Under the pieces are notes generated by a model. The model was given only the letters and a program-made list of their open reading frames with translations, did no database searches and was not told the origin of the DNA. DNA of 64,000 bases from Earliella scabrosa (taxonomy: Eukaryota; Basidiomycota; Agaricomycetes; Polyporales; Polyporaceae), in contig JABYQQ010000001.1 of assembly GCA_022605405.1 (NCBI GenBank), positions 4,154,001 through 4,218,000 of the forward strand. Reading direction: 5' to 3'. Each line of letters starts with the position of its first letter. Position 1 is the first letter of the stretch. Position numbers and translations under genes: made by a program. Of this stretch, positions 21,222 to 32,393 are shown one piece after another.

Positions 21222-21654
21222 TTGGGACTCGGTGAGCATTATTTATGGATGTATAGCAATTGTATAGGTATAATGCTACAAGCTACCGGACTGCATTCCT
21301 CGCATCTTTGATTTGCTTTCCGCCAGCGTGAGTCGGTGACCTGTCGACCTTTGCAGCTGCTATTGCAAGTCACGGTGCGCGAGCCGGTGTTATATAAACA
21401 TTCTGCATCCAGACCGGAGGCTTTGTTCGGGCGGGTCTCGGGTCTGTTTGGCCGTTGCGCTGGTAAGTCATCGGCCAGGATAGGCAGGTGAGTACGATCG
21501 AAGTGCACAATACCAGCCAGTTTCGGGGTCTGACACCAGCAGCCCTCGCGTCTGCGACATACAACCCCCTTTCGTCACAAAAGATGTTCATCATCTCCTT
21601 GTCCATCCATCCCCGTCGTCGTCTCACACCCACCACTCTCCACGAACATCTACC
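21222..21654. other. Intergenic region between ERO1 and the small membrane gene
   Basis: A 433-bp spacer between two plus-strand genes. An 89-codon minus-strand open frame here has no recognisable features. Nothing else is seen. Confidence 0.4.
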
Positions 21655-21986
21655 ATGCTCTCGCCACTCGCACTGTCTCTCCTCCACTATGTCCTCTACC
21701 TCTCGCACCTGGTCTACCGTATGGCCGTCGTCCTCGGCAGCCTTTCCATGGCTACGTACACCGTAGCCCTTTCGATCCTCGTCGTCGGTCTCGTCCTCGA
21801 CCAGCTAGACATCCACGTAGACGTCGTAGGTGCAGGCTGTAGGTTGTTTGCCAAGGTGCGTTTCAAGCCCGTGAACATACTGATGTCTCACGGAGTCACG
21901 TTGACCACGCCACCCACTGGCAGGTGATGGAAAACTTCAGGGTCTTGAGTAGGGTCAGCAACTCGGGCCAGACGTCGTCTGCATGA
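21655..21986 (+). CDS. Small membrane protein, short paralogue of the 4995-6000 product
   Basis: Exon 1 (21655-21855) encodes a hydrophobic segment with LHYVLYLSHL and VALSILVVGLVLDQLD; a 68-bp intron (21856-21923, GTGCGT..GGCAG, phase 0 after Ala-Lys) joins a short exon ending at the TGA at 21984-21986. The product is about 88 residues. The stretch from the TM end to the splice site (LDQLD..A..AK then VM) aligns with the first exon end of the gene at 4995-6000 (LDELD..A..AK then IM), and the intron lies at the same place and phase. It lacks the coiled coil of that protein, so it is either a truncated copy or a minimal family member. No known family recognised. Confidence 0.5.
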
Positions 21987-23269
21987 CGCATTCAACCTTA
22001 CCTTCGCAAAGCACCGCATTTGTCCCCACGTCGTGCAGTTTCGCTACGCATGTCTAAGCGCTTGGAGCTCAGTTCGCCGCCAAGGATGCGCTCTTGCTCG
22101 CGGTAGCGCGAGCGACAAGTTCAAACCCTCAAAGCCACAATTGGGCGACTTTAGCGAAGAAGGGTAGTGAAGGTTAAGCCAACTCCAGTGCGTTCCCACA
22201 TATTCTGCTTATTGAGTATCAGATGGCTTACGAGGCTTCAACAAGCCGTCAAGTCGGAGGGTAGTAAATGTCCTCATTGACGAGTGCAGCATTTAGCCCG
22301 GAGCACCGGGCGGCCGCACAGTCCAACCTACCCCCGGCGTTCGGCAGCTCTAAAATGCCAGGAGGCCGAGGTCAGCAACGACCACACACTGCACCACGCG
22401 TCGCGAACAGCGACGAGGGATGACTGCGTAGCGGGATGTCTTACTGCTACAAGCGTACATCCACAAGATTGCTGTCGTGAAGGAGGAGAACGGCAGCATA
22501 GCTCGGAGGAGGAGAAGGTCCGATGGCGGATGCAATGTCGGAGGCCTAGGTGCGCTGCGTAGGGGTGGCACAGGTGAGAGATCTCCGTGAACCTATCTAG
22601 GCCTAGCGATCGAGGCTAACCTTCATGCCAACGCCTCAGAACGTACAGCGAAAGTCATTATTAGCCCGCCGTAAGGCACTCTCTCTCGTCACGCCGTCTC
22701 CTACCGCGGCCATCATCTCAGCCAGCTTTCGCCAGGTCTATCTCTCTTGTCTCGTTGACTCTACGCATGCTCGCCATCACTAACCCGCGATCACTCGCAC
22801 TCAGACCACACCTGTCGGACCTCGTACTCTGGCAATCGACCTCTGCGCGTTCACTCGATATCATACCATCATGTGTAGTCCCCGCACCGCCCCAATGCAT
22901 CATCAGATTCATAACTCACCAACCAGATCTCCAAGCACTATTCGTAGGATAGACCCCGGAGACTGAGGACACCACTAACAGCGCCCATGTGTCCGTTCAT
23001 GGCTTCTAGCCTCCCCAATGCCCAAGTCAGATATCCAGGCTCTGATCGCAGCCACGACATATGTACCCCGATACCATGTCAAGGAAGGACCGATTGACTA
23101 GTTACGTACTCGAGATATCTGGCACACCGTCTGACTACCTGGTCGATACATGCGGATTGCGGTCAGCGGTGTGGTCGTGCATCCTATTACAGGCCTAGGT
23201 GGGTCACCGATGTGGTTTACCGTTTCGGCGTCCTGGTGTGTCTTGGTCTACTTAGACCCGACAGTGACT
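21987..23269. other. Gene-free region left of the palindrome
   Basis: About 1.3 kb with stops in all frames. The longest open frames are under 100 codons and carry no motif. Its base composition is more AT-rich than the genes, especially beyond 22700. No repeat noticed apart from the adjoining palindrome. Confidence 0.4.
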
Positions 23270-23567
23270 TCAGTTTACCCAGATGATTTGAGCGCGTTAG
23301 TTACGGTAAAAGACAAATATTTATCTGCCTTAAGGGTCAGATAGCATGCGACGGTGGAATGATCTGGGGAGGATTGGAATGAAATATTTGACTTTCCCCT
23401 GGCTCGAATACAAAAATGCGCACACAGAGAATTGAACACTCGACCTCAGCATGACACTCATCCGGTATCATAAACCACTGAGCCACAAGACCATAAGAAC
23501 TGCAGCGCCCCAGGTAGTATATAGTGCCTTGTGCCCTCCGCCAAATATGTCCTCTTCAGTACTACAA
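23270..23567 (-). repeat. Left arm of a 298-bp inverted repeat (tRNA-like content)
   Basis: Base-by-base comparison with the reverse complement of 23890-24187 shows only two mismatches in 298 positions and no gaps. Read on the minus strand it contains an A-box-like TGGCTCAGTGG (23485-23475) and a B-box-like GTGTTCAATTC (near 23439-23429). Near-identity implies a recent duplication or gene conversion between arms. Confidence 0.92.
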
Positions 23568-23696
23568 CATTGCCTAGTTGACCCAAACTCAATATGTCTC
23601 CCAGATACATCTCTGAATCTGCTCAGGGACTGCGTTTACATATCAAATCGGGCAGTGGAGTTGCAGGAGTCAGGCTAAAGGAGGCGAACATTGGGC

Positions 23697-23766
23697 GCTA
23701 GAGTTACTGGATTCGGACTTCACACTTGATGGGCTGCCGGGCAAGTCCGAATCCAGTAACTCTAGC
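23697..23766. repeat. Central perfect hairpin, 24-bp arms
   Basis: Arms 23697-23720 (GCTAGAGTTACTGGATTC..) and 23743-23766 are perfect reverse complements around a 22-nt loop. Its midpoint (23731.5) almost coincides with that of the 298-bp outer inverted repeat (23728.5), so the two palindromes are concentric, separated by non-matching stretches of about 125 bp. A further 16-bp palindrome, TGAGCATATATGCTCA, lies at 23825-23840. Confidence 0.92.
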
Positions 23767-23889
23767 TTCCCTCACGGCGGATGTACCTCGCCTGCTGTAT
23801 AGCGAGTAATATTCTAACTATTGTTGAGCATATATGCTCACCCATCTCTACTACATGTATTGGCAACATACAGACGAGCGCGTTGCCGG

Positions 23890-24187
23890 TTGCAGTACTG
23901 AAGAGGACATATTTGGCGGAGGGCACAAGGCACTATATACTACCTGGGGCGCTGCAGTTCTTATGGTCTTGTGGCTCAGTGGTTTATGATACCGGATGAG
24001 TGTCATGCTGAGGTCGAGTGTTCAATTCTCTGTGTGCGCATTTTTGTATTCGAGCCAGGGGAAAGTCAAATATTTCATTCCAATCCTCCCCAGATCATTC
24101 CACCGTCGCATGCTATCTGACCCTTAAGGCAGATAAATATTTGTCTTTTACCGTAACTAACGCGCTCAAATCATTTGGGTAAACTGA
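23890..24187 (+). repeat. Right arm of the 298-bp inverted repeat (tRNA-like content)
   Basis: Plus-strand copy of the unit. The tRNA-like part spans about 23965-24040: A-box TGGCTCAGTGG at 23972-23982, B-box-like GTGTTCAATTC at 24018-24028, with a spacing fit for an internal Pol III promoter. A run of five Ts follows at 24041-24045, which could end a short Pol III transcript. About 75 bp precede and 140 bp follow the tRNA-like part. It could be a tRNA-derived SINE, but no target-site duplication is apparent. Confidence 0.9.
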
Positions 24188-24702
24188 TACAAGTGGACCC
24201 GAGGTGCCCAGGTTGAACGTTGAACGTTCATGCATGCATGACAGATGGGGTATCCGGCGAGACACAATCACCCATCATTCAGCAATGCCACAGAAGGCCT
24301 GTCATGAGGCAGAAAAGGATCAAGCTGGGTCCCAGCCACTGCGCTAGTAGCGCAGTACGCTGTCAACGATCTACAAATACAGCGGGACCGCCACCGCCGA
24401 CGCATCACTGGCACGCATGATGCACTAAGCATCCAGAATCCAGCCAGATCTCTCGATCGCGAGCAATAGCAGCTGTCACTTATGTGCACACGCAAGGCTA
24501 CAACACCTAGATTGTCCCTAGAAACCCGCGCCATCGCACGCACACATCACTTCTAGCCTCCTCCATCTACACAAAGTACACGTTCCACAAGGGAGCTTTG
24601 AATGCGCATGAGTGTCGAGACCACACAGATTCGGGGAAAAACACTCACCAAACCGGCGACGCACGGCCTCCCTACGGCGGAAAAAAAGGTCCCCGCCGCC
24701 GA
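24188..24702. other. Intergenic region between the palindrome and PP5
   Basis: 3' flank of the PP5 gene. Contains short direct repeats TTGAACG TTGAACG TTC and ATGCATGCATG at 24211-24240. No gene supported. Confidence 0.4.
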
Positions 24703-27673
24703 CTACATCAGCAAGCTCGCGAGCCCGGTCGACGCGTACGCCATGGGCTTCATCGGCGGGTGCGGCTGCGCATCAAACTGCGTGTACGTCTGCGAGCCGG
24801 CCGCGTCGATGCGGATCTACAGCCCAGACAGACCAGCACAAACGGGGCAATGCGGGCGAAAAAAAAGAAGGAAGATTGAGGGAAAGAGAGAAAAAGAAAA
24901 AGAAAAAAGCAGGGTCAGCATGGTACGCGGCGAACCGCCGGCGGCGGCGGGGGCACGCCGACGGGATGACGAATGCGAGAGAGCGGCAGCACTCACGAAG
25001 GCGCCCTTGTTCCCGGCCTGGTCGACGTAGTTCGGCGCTGAGAAGACCTATAATGCACACGGTCCACGGAGCAGCCGCGGCGGAACCGACAAGGAAACGT
25101 GTGGTCAGCACTGCAAGCACAGGTGCGGGGAGCGGGCCCGAGAGGACCACCGGGAGGGGAGGGGAATGGAAGGGTCGCTCTTCTCACCGTCGTACAGAGT
25201 CCGTCGTGCTCGACCGAGTAGCCGTCTGATCCCGTCCGTTCTCAGCTTACGACATCCGCGCGGGGCGAGAAGCCGCAATCGAAACGCACCTTGTCGGACT
25301 TCGTGGCTGCGAATAACACCCGTGACCCCGTTGGCCGCGCACCACCGCTTCGTCACATCAGGCCCGAACGCTATTCCGACGCCCTGGATGAAGTCGCATA
25401 AGCTCGCGATGCATGGGCTTGGCCGCATCTGCCCGATGCGCGGACGTGGATGCAGATGTGGATGGAACCCACCCGTTTGCTCGGGCCTCTGCCCGGGAGT
25501 TCCTGGGGGTCCGTCCACAGCAGCTGTTCGCGCAGCCCGTCAGTTGATGCTGTGCTTAAATCCGCGACCGGGGAACCTTACCTCGCCTGGATATGGAAGC
25601 CGGTCGTGGTCAGAGTTCAGAGTGTGAGTGTGGGTACATCAAGAGGGTGGAGCGATCTGGAAGACGCACACATGAGGCCCTCCTGCCCTGGCTGGTGCCC
25701 TATTCGCTGGATCTTGCGGATGTCGTCGAGCGTCACGTCGTCTTTGCTGAACAGGCCGCCGTGGACGACGAAATAGCGTTTGCGGCCTTCGGGCGAGAGT
25801 ATCCCACCCTGTGTTGAGTCCGATGGGGGTTTGGTCGCGGATATGAGAGTCGCCAGGGGCACTGCAAACGTTCGCTCAACTGCCGTGGTCAAGTCATGAG
25901 ATACACCCACTTACTCGCCGTGAATACATGAGCGAAGAGCTGGGCGGGCAGGTTAGACCCGCTCGTCGACCATCGACCAGCCAGAAGCGGGCTCACCTTG
26001 TATGTCTGCTCGCCGTACTTGTGTTTTGCTTCGCCCTCGAATCCGTACGTGCGGTTCATCTCCTTGGCCTCATGGTTCCCGCGGTTGATGAACATCCGGG
26101 TGGGGAAGAGCCCTACAGGCAACGTTCAGCTCCAACCAGCCAGCGAGTCAGCGGGAAGCATACACGCGACTCACACTTGAACGCGAGCGCCGTCAAGATG
26201 ACCTCTACTGACCACGACCCGCGATCGACGAGATCGCCGTTCATGAGGAGACTGTGCGTCTCACTTGGCTCACCAGTGAGGGACAGCAGGTGTAGGTAAT
26301 CGTAGAATTGGCCTGGAAGACGGGTCCGTCACACGGCAATAGAGCTTGATTCTGTGGAACCTACCGTGCACATCGCCGATTACGTCCACCGTCTGGCCGT
26401 CCTCGACATCCAGCGTGACCAAGCTCTCTTCCTTCGCGAAGTGCGAGTGCGCGCCAAGGATGATCTCCCACACATACCTGCGATCGCCTATGTTGGCAAG
26501 GGACGGCTGTGCAGAAGGTAGGAAGAGACTTACCTTCGCGGTATTGACTTGCCGTCCTTGAACCACTCGATCATCTTCCGCACGAACTCGATGTTGACCG
26601 TGAACTTCCCGTCCTCAGTCGTGGGCAGCACAGGTCCCGTGTACACCTTGTCCACCTCGCAACCACCTTCAGATCCAACCAGAAGAAGCAACGGAGCTTG
26701 CGTTAGTTTGCGAAGGACTTCGTCTAGACCAAGACCGCGGACGTGCCTTCGGCGATGATCTCATAGCACCGTTCCACAGCGCTCTTCTCTTCCTCCATCT
26801 CGATGGCCTTTGTACGCATACACCCACTGAGTCACGCCATTCGCCCCAGCCAACAATTGAAAACCAAGCGCACCTTCTCAAACTCGACCTTGCGCAGGAT
26901 CTTCTGCGTGCTGTCGAGCTGCATCCGCACGAGCTGGTTCCCCGGCTCGAGCGCGAGGAGCTTCTTGAAGTCCGCGATCGCCTGCTTGTACTTCAACGTC
27001 TGGAGATAACATGTCGCTCGTCTTCACGGTGCAGGTGGAGGGAGGACGCGCAGGCAGAACAATGTACATAGGCAGAAAAAGGTCGGCGCATGCACGCAAA
27101 AGACAGAGATCACGAACGGGTACGCACCGGTAGTACGCCTTCGCGTACTTTGGATCGAGCTCGATGGCCGTGCCTGCCGCGGGCCGTCAGCGCACACCGC
27201 ACCGTACCGCACGAGAGCGAAAGCCCGAGCGGGACGAGACGTACTGGCGTCGCTGAGTCCGTACCCATGCTCCTCGAGCTTGATGCGCGCGTATGCGCGG
27301 TTGCACCAGAGCGTCGGGTCCGCCGGGTTCTTCTCGATGGCGAGCGTGTACAGGTCCGCCGCCTTGTTGAATTCGTGGGCTGCCCGCAACAGCGGCACGT
27401 AGAGAACAGGCCACAGAATTCAAGGATAAGGATGAACGAGCAAGGTCAAAGTTCACGTTCAGTTGCAAAGTCGACGCAAAGCTTAAGATGGGCCAAGAGA
27501 GACTCACACTGGAACGCCTTGTTTGCCTCTGCCTTTAGCTTCGCGGCCTCCGCCTTGGCCTCCTCCGAGATGTCCTGCAGACTCAGCTTCGCGAGCGTCG
27601 GAGACGGTGGCTGGGACGTTCCGGGCGTTGAAGGTTGGGAGGCGACGTCACTGGTACTTGAGCTACTCGACAT
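24703..27673 (-). CDS. PPT1: Serine/threonine protein phosphatase 5 (TPR-PPP)
   Basis: Starts MSSSSSTSD at 27673. The first exons encode three TPRs (KLKAEANKAFQ; FNKAADLYTLAIEKNPADPTLWCNRAYARIK; then a repeat around LLALEPGNQLVRMQL). The phosphatase core follows with metal and catalytic motifs: VDVIGDVHG joined to QFYDYLHLL, NGDLVDRGSW, INRGNHE, YFVVHGGLF, a late WTDPQE block, GVIRSHEVR and VFSAPNYVD. The C-terminus QPHPPMKPMAYAS ends at 24703. The order TPR then PPP is diagnostic of PP5, which works on the Hsp90 chaperone and its clients and is autoinhibited by the TPRs and the C-terminal helix. The gene has about fourteen short exons. The last but one intron (about 25000-24815) has an unusually long pyrimidine run on the sense strand. 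Confidence 0.92.
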
Positions 27674-28240
27674 GTCCGGAAGGTGATCAGATCTAGGCGG
27701 GCTGAGGAACGCGGCGAGGGGAGTCTCGACTGCAAGTTGAAATCGCGTGTGCGAACGCGTCTAGCTCGTTGTGGCCTGGGTTTCAAAAGGTGTTGAACGA
27801 GGCTCTCGGCGGTGTGTGAGTAGATGTCTAGCACGGTAGGACCCAGAGGAAAGCAGAGATTCAGACAGAATCTGGTGGAACACGATCACCGCGAGATTCA
27901 CGAGCAGTAGCGCCCATGTACATAGTCGCGTGTAGACGGACACCTCGTGCACTTCATACCGACGCCAACGCCCACACGAACATTACAAAAATTTCTTCAA
28001 TAGGCTCGTAGGCCGACAGCGTAAGATAGTGTCAAACATGCACAGCAGGTGTATTCCGTGACGCTAACGGAAGGCACTATACTCGTATGATGTATCCGCC
28101 CTCACACTCCCAGAGGTAGCGCACTAATCATGGAAAGCGGGGTATATGGTGTTCAGAATGCGGTCTTACACGGAAAGTCCAAACCCATCATGAGCATGAT
28201 GCGCCCGGCGCGCGACCCGTCCATAGCCCGAGGACAGCCT
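27674..28240. other. Intergenic region upstream of PP5
   Basis: A 567-bp spacer containing the PP5 promoter (near 27674) and the 3' flank of the lysozyme-like gene. Moderately AT-rich. No RNA gene or repeat seen. Confidence 0.4.
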
Positions 28241-29589
28241 TTAGTTGCAGACGTCGAGGTTGAAGTACTTGCCCATGCGCGACGCGTACGGGCTCTTGTT
28301 CTGGAACCAGCCGTTCAACATCTGGTGCAAGCTGTTCACCGGTCTGTCAGCATCCCAGAGTCGGATCACATTCGGAGAGGGGCACCCACTAGTCCAAGTT
28401 GTTCTGGCAGCGGCAGCACGGGCTGTGCGCAGCCTTGGTGGCAGAGTACTGCATCCTTGCGTTGAGAGCAAACATCGGAAAGATCGATTAAAGTACGTAC
28501 GACGGTCATCTTCTTTTGCCAGCCATTGTAGTTGCCCGCGGTCAGGAGCAGGTTGCCGCCGTTGCTCTTGAGGACGTTGGCGAAGTAGGCAGTACCAGTG
28601 CGGATGTTGAAGTCCTATGGGGGACTTAGCGCGCATGCCCAGGCACTCCAGAAATAATGAAACGTACAGGGTCCTTGCAGTTGCCACCAGGTGCACCTCC
28701 GCACTTGTCCGTCGTGATCTGCATGAGACCCTGCTCGTTGCCTCCACCGGTAGTGTCGGGGTTGCAAGACGACTCCTGCATGGCAATCGAGGCGATGATG
28801 ATAGGGGGAACTGGGCGCATTGTGTTGGTCATCGTTCATGAACCCTGAGGACGCTCACTTACTGCCGTGGTTCCAGGCGTGCTTCTTGATCAGGCCAAGG
28901 AACGGCTTGCACGCCTTGAACGGACTGTTGGGGTCCTTGAGAGCCTCATCCAAGTCAACCACGGCAATGTCCTCGACGCGGACCATAGGGGGGTTCCAAC
29001 CGCCGTCCTCAACACCGCAGTTGAGCCAGTCAATGTGGCCGTTGGGGCCATGCGTGCCAGTGATCTCCTCTGCGGTTCACGGTCAGGGGACGCAATTCAG
29101 AGCAACAAAAAACGATGACCGTACTCGTAGCGCGCGGAGAACCGCAAGAGGAGTCCTTGATGCGGATGAGACCATTGCCAGAGCCAAAGGTCTTGTCACC
29201 GCCGTCGTTGTTGTTGTTGTTCTTGGACTCGCCCTTAGATTCGCCCTTGGATTCGCCCTTGGATTCGCCCTTGGACTCATCCTTGGACTCGCCCTTGTCC
29301 ACGCTCTTGTTCGAGCCTGAACCGGTGAACTTCTCGGGCTTCTTGGTGGGAGTGGGTTCGAGCTGATCCGCGAGTTTAAACGTCTCCCACGGGCCAGATC
29401 GACGTGTGGTGCGATGGTACTCACTGAAGTGGTGGTGCGGACCTTGCAGCGGCCGTTTGCGCGACGTGCAACCGTATGGCGGGCAGCGATGTCGTGGTGA
29501 CGGGCGTTGTGAGCGAGACCCTCGTGGAGGGAGGCCTCGACGGCGCCGAAGGCAGCGAGAAGAAGAACCAAAGGAGCGGACAGCTTCAT
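28241..29589 (-). CDS. Secreted lysozyme-like GH23/SLT-domain protein
   Basis: Start at 29589 gives a clear signal peptide (MKLSAPLVLLLAAFGAVEA). A propeptide-like basic stretch and then a polar linker with ESKG repeats and an Asn run follow (29200-29300). The catalytic domain reads IDWLNCG, then FLGLIKKHAWNHG, SVPPIIIASIAMQESSCNP (the Glu of the SLT/goose-lysozyme type), GLMQITTDKCGG, and AGNYNGW (the Asn/Tyr motif of lytic transglycosylases), ending NLDVCN-stop at 28241. Several Cys suggest disulfides, fitting secretion. Such domains cut the MurNAc-GlcNAc bond of peptidoglycan; in a fungus the likely use is antibacterial defence or bacterivory. About six exons, so it is well settled in the fungal genome even if the domain came from bacteria. 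Confidence 0.82.
29222..29296 (-). repeat. 12-bp tandem repeat encoding ESKG/ESKD units
   Basis: About six imperfect copies of a 12-bp unit (plus strand TTGGATTCGCCC) encode the Glu-Ser-Lys-Gly linker of the lysozyme-like protein, beside a short GTTGTT run coding Asn. The copy number is likely to vary between strains. Confidence 0.8.
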
Positions 29590-30243
29590 TAGGATGAGCT
29601 CGTTGTAGTACGACGTAAGGTCGGCGGTGGTGGGGGGAGAGAGAGAAAGAGGGAGGATACAGACGGCGGAACGGCGGGGAGTCTTGGGATGGGCCAAATA
29701 AGACGAGGTGCGCTAAGCCTGGCGATCGAGAGAGGCCACGCGCGTTGCTGCCAGGTTCATTCTCCGGCCAACCAATGAGCGCGGTCGCTACCCAAGCCGA
29801 ACTGATGTCCACCCCAGCCTGGGTCTGCTTGGAAGCCCTCCTCTCCTCCCCCCGGCTCACAGACCGGCCAACGACGCCGCCCACGCCCGTCCTACAACCG
29901 CGACCCAGTTCGAGTGATCCCGCCATCCGGTCGTGTTTTACAGCTGCAACCTGTGCTGTGTGACAACACGGTCGGCCTGCAGGAGGACATTGACAGGAGA
30001 GCGCCAAGGAGCTCATCATGCCAAGCCGGAGTGTGCAGGCCGTCAGAGATATATCACCACCTGCCGGTCCGGCGCCGGGGCTTCTGCTCTGTGGCAACAG
30101 GGAAGCACAGTGGAAGCACCCGGGGAAGAGAGTCGCATAGAGGTTCGCATGGGTTCGCATAGAGCGCATAACGAGCACAAGAGGGCCAAGAACGCCTGCG
30201 TGGAGCGCCACAAGTTCTCTATGAACCGGCGGCCACGAGGCTA
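29590..30243. other. Intergenic region upstream of the lysozyme-like gene
   Basis: A 654-bp spacer with the promoter of the lysozyme-like gene and the 3' flank of MRI1. A long plus-strand open frame beginning at 29933 runs into MRI1 and is antisense shadow. Short direct repeats GTTCGCATRGAG occur near 30140-30165. Confidence 0.4.
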
Positions 30244-31760
30244 TCAAACGACAGGCGTCAAGTCGAACACCTCTTCTCCCGCCCGCTTCACTGCCACGCC
30301 CTTCTCGGTCACAATAGCGGTGATCAGGCTCGCAGGCGTGACGTCGAAACTCGGGTTGTACACCCCCTCTAACCCTTCAGGCGTAACCATCACCGTCGCC
30401 TGCTCCTTCACCCCCTCCGCGTTCAACACGGTCGGGAACAGCGCCCCCCGCACGAGGCACGCCTCAATCGCCGGCCGTTGTTCGATAGGGATGCTTCGCT
30501 GTGTGAGTCTGGTGCATCTGTCCGAAAAAACGTCTTCGAACACTCACCCGCTCCCATCCGGAACTTCCAGATCAACTGTGCTGATGGGCGCAACAACGAT
30601 GAACGGGATCTTGTGCCGCGCAGCGAGCACAGCCGCATTGTATGTACCAATCTTCCCACAATGTCAACGACAGAGGCGGATAGGACATATATATCTCGAC
30701 ACGCACCTTGTTTGCAGTATCGCCGTTCCGAGCGATTCGGTCCGCACCCACAGCTGTGTCGTCCATCAGCTCAAACCGTCCAACAAGCGGCGCATCCAGC
30801 ATCTCTTACCGATCGCATGGATCTCGTGGTGCTGGAACAGCGAGCCCACCATGCTGTCGCACAGCATCGTGGATGGAATATTCAGCGTCTGCAGCTCGAA
30901 TGCAGTCAGTCTGGCCTCGCCGCACACACAGGGGTCAGTCAGTCAGCACGCCGCCGAGTGCATGAGAGGGGCGGTGGGCTCACCTCGACCCTTGGTGATA
31001 GGGCGTCGACTGTGTGAAGAACGCGCGCTGCAGCCTGCCCGTCTCGTGCAGGTACGTGATCAGCCCGAGTGCAGTTCCGTAACCCTGCGAACAAGGGTCA
31101 GCAGCCCCTCGAGATGTCGTAAACGCCGGCGAGCACAGACCGAGGTCGCGAGCGAGCCCGTGTTGCAGACGGTCATGACGTTGAGCTTGTCCCCGCTGCC
31201 ACCGCGGCTCTTGACCTGCTCGACGAGCCAGTCCCCGCCCCATTTGGACATCAACTTGTTCCGCCCGACGTCCTCTGCGTCGATCTCCTTCGCCTCCGCA
31301 ATGAGATCCTCTGCGATCGCACGGGGATCCTTCCCGGCCTCGGTCGATGCCTGGAGCTTCTTTGCAAGCCGGCGGGTGGCGGCTCCGAGGTTGACTGCAG
31401 TCGGCCGAGCAGTGAAGATGTGCGCGAGGATGGCCTCCACGTGCGCCTTGAGCGCGTCCGTCGACCCGAGCCACTCCGGGGCCGGAGAGGCCTGCAGTGC
31501 TCGCGAGAGATGGTCTGCGATGGCCAAAGCTGCGAGAGAGGCGATCGCAGGTGCGCCTCGGATCTACCAGCAAACGTATGTGAGCGTGCAGTTGGGCCGG
31601 CGGTGGTACAGATGAGTAACAAGACCTTCATGGACTTGATTGCATCGTATGCGTCGTCGATGGACTTGATCTCGATGAATTCGGTAGTGTGTGGCAGAAG
31701 GAGCTGGTTCACGATTTCCAGCTTCCCCTCGCTCGTTCGGATAGACGTAAGCGCCGGCAT
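30244..31760 (-). CDS. MRI1: Methylthioribose-1-phosphate isomerase
   Basis: Starts [24 protein letters not shown] at 31760 and ends [14 protein letters not shown] at 30244. Diagnostic MtnA/eIF2B-like motifs: [29 protein letters not shown], the catalytic-Cys block [35 protein letters not shown], and the catalytic-Asp block [18 protein letters not shown], then [10 protein letters not shown] and [13 protein letters not shown]. The enzyme converts 5-methylthioribose-1-phosphate to the ribulose form in the methionine salvage pathway, in the cytosol. About six exons with short introns; motifs split by introns rejoin in frame. The length is normal for the family. Confidence 0.94.
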
Positions 31761-32393
31761 GTTCTCTGTGTAGTTCGTTTTGTTAACGTTGCCTTAACGA
31801 TGCATTGCGTACATGCAGCGCAAGGTACTCACATAGCTCACTTGGACAGATTCTGCAATCGATGGGCTCGTTCACAAAGTTGGAAGCTGCGAAGCGAACG
31901 CCTCAAAGTTACGCCAGTCCACAATTTGTACTCCTGCCTTTCTGGGACGATCACCCAATCTTGCGATCTTCAAGCGCCATAGCCACGTGCGTTTTCGAAC
32001 GTGAGTTCCACTGTTTGAACTTGGCAAGTACTGTGGCTGTTGCTACTAAGTACGTTGTTAGATGAGGCCCCGGAGGGTGTGCGTGTTACGTTCATGCAGA
32101 AGAGAGGGATGGCTATCAGGAGCACAATAGAAAGGCTCGCGACGTCGCTTACGCCGTAACGCATTTGTAAATTGTTTGAAGGTTGGTAGGCGCACCATTG
32201 GTACGGCCACCTGCTCCCCATCATCGTAAGCATGGTCTTCGGAGCTGCATCATAAAAGAAAATATGGAACCTCTCGGACTGGACACCGAGTATACGTAAC
32301 GCAAGCGCCGAAAAGCGCCGCGAACACCGAGTAAACACGTCGACTGCGTACCGCCACCGCCGAAGCATCGGTGTGCACTCGTTTGGGTTAATA
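31761..32393. other. Intergenic region upstream of MRI1
   Basis: Holds the MRI1 promoter. A minus-strand open frame of 301 codons (31970-32875) reads through this region and the MITE; its sequence has no family features and its openness partly reflects the repeat, so it is not called a gene. Confidence 0.4.

Noticed and set aside
26270..26566. Apparent mutation of the PP5 GDVHG motif (GDVHGRFHR)
   Set aside because: A short intron (GTAGGTTCC..TTCCAG) follows GDVHG; splicing restores GDVHGQFYDYLHLL.
29933..31615. 560-codon plus-strand frame opposite MRI1
   Set aside because: It is antisense to well-conserved MRI1 exons and its product has no similarity; a codon-usage shadow.
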